The notes beneath the pieces are model-generated. The model was not told the DNA's origin and did not search any database. It saw only the letters and a list, made by a program, of their open reading frames with translations. Shown piece by piece: positions 63,893-64,000 of a stretch of DNA of 64,000 nucleotides (the first letter of the stretch is position 1; every line of letters begins with the position of its first letter). The position numbers and the translations under genes are program-made. Source of the DNA: Durusdinium trenchii (lineage: Eukaryota > Sar > Dinophyceae > Suessiales > Symbiodiniaceae); contig CAXAMN010023362.1 of NCBI GenBank assembly GCA_963970005.1, positions 467,112 to 531,111 of the forward strand, given 5' to 3'.

Positions 63893-64000
63893 CTCTGACA
63901 TTGGTTTGCTGTTAACTCAGTTCCCAAGTTGAGAGGAAGGTGATGGAACAGCAAGGCGAAAAAGTCCGGTGACTTGAATTGTTGAAACTTGTTTCACTCG
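63889..64000 (+). repeat. Dispersed repeat, copy 3 (left part)
   Basis: CACACTCTGACATTGG, continuing TTTGCTGTTAACTCA, matches 9107 onward with scattered changes. It is cut by the window end. Confidence 0.8.

Noticed and set aside
1-64000. Dinoflagellate spliced-leader relics (CCATTTTGGCTCAAG)
   Set aside because: I looked for the motif and its reverse complement and found no convincing match; the closest, near 17146-17161, shares only CATTTTGGCT.

Overview
The window looks like nuclear DNA of a dinoflagellate, most likely a Symbiodiniaceae-type genome. The reasons are: few, scattered coding exons that are nearly all on the minus strand; very short gaps between two neighbouring gene pairs; introns whose inferred 5' ends are GA or GC rather than GT; a Ty1/copia polyprotein of the dinoflagellate kind; and many dispersed repeats ending in (CA)n tracts. 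No bacterial operon, CRISPR array or rRNA gene was seen.

Layout. Bases 744-8974 hold a nearly complete Ty1/copia LTR retrotransposon on the plus strand. It has identical 122-bp LTRs, an initiator-tRNA-type primer binding site, Gag with a zinc knuckle, a protease-like domain, a cytosine-5-methyltransferase-like domain, integrase, reverse transcriptase and RNase H. It is broken into several reading frames. Parts of one dispersed repeat family lie on both sides of it (1-182 and 9107-9524), and another part closes the window (63889-64000).

From 9.9 to 20.3 kb, minus-strand genes dominate: a Pro/Gln-rich low-complexity protein (12.4-14.2 kb); a two-module membrane protein joining a glycine-betaine-type substrate-binding domain to a bestrophin-like channel domain (17.2-19.7 kb); and, 51 bp upstream of it, the C-terminal exon of a TMEM131-like protein. 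From 20 to 41 kb the sequence is mostly intron-like or intergenic, with microsatellites, tandem repeats, a broken protein kinase, and several short unassigned exons. Two short exons at 35.6 and 37.3 kb resemble internal TMEM131 segments. The N-terminal TMEM131-like exons lie at 41.5-43.5 kb, so one gene of about 24 kb is possible. From 47.6 to 49.8 kb are a secreted PQQ-type beta-propeller gene and the end of an unknown gene. From 56.6 to 57.9 kb is a GH17-type beta-1,3-glucanase-like gene in several exons. The right end (61.6-63.9 kb) is a diverged direct duplication of about 0.75 kb. A 100-bp assembly gap lies at 42017-42116.

The recognised host genes (membrane channel/binding protein, TMEM131-like secretory-pathway protein, secreted propeller, glucanase) all point to membrane or secretory functions, but nothing shows that they act in one pathway. 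Exon limits are inferred from reading frames, splice-like signals and family motifs, and are approximate. No searches or transcript data were available.
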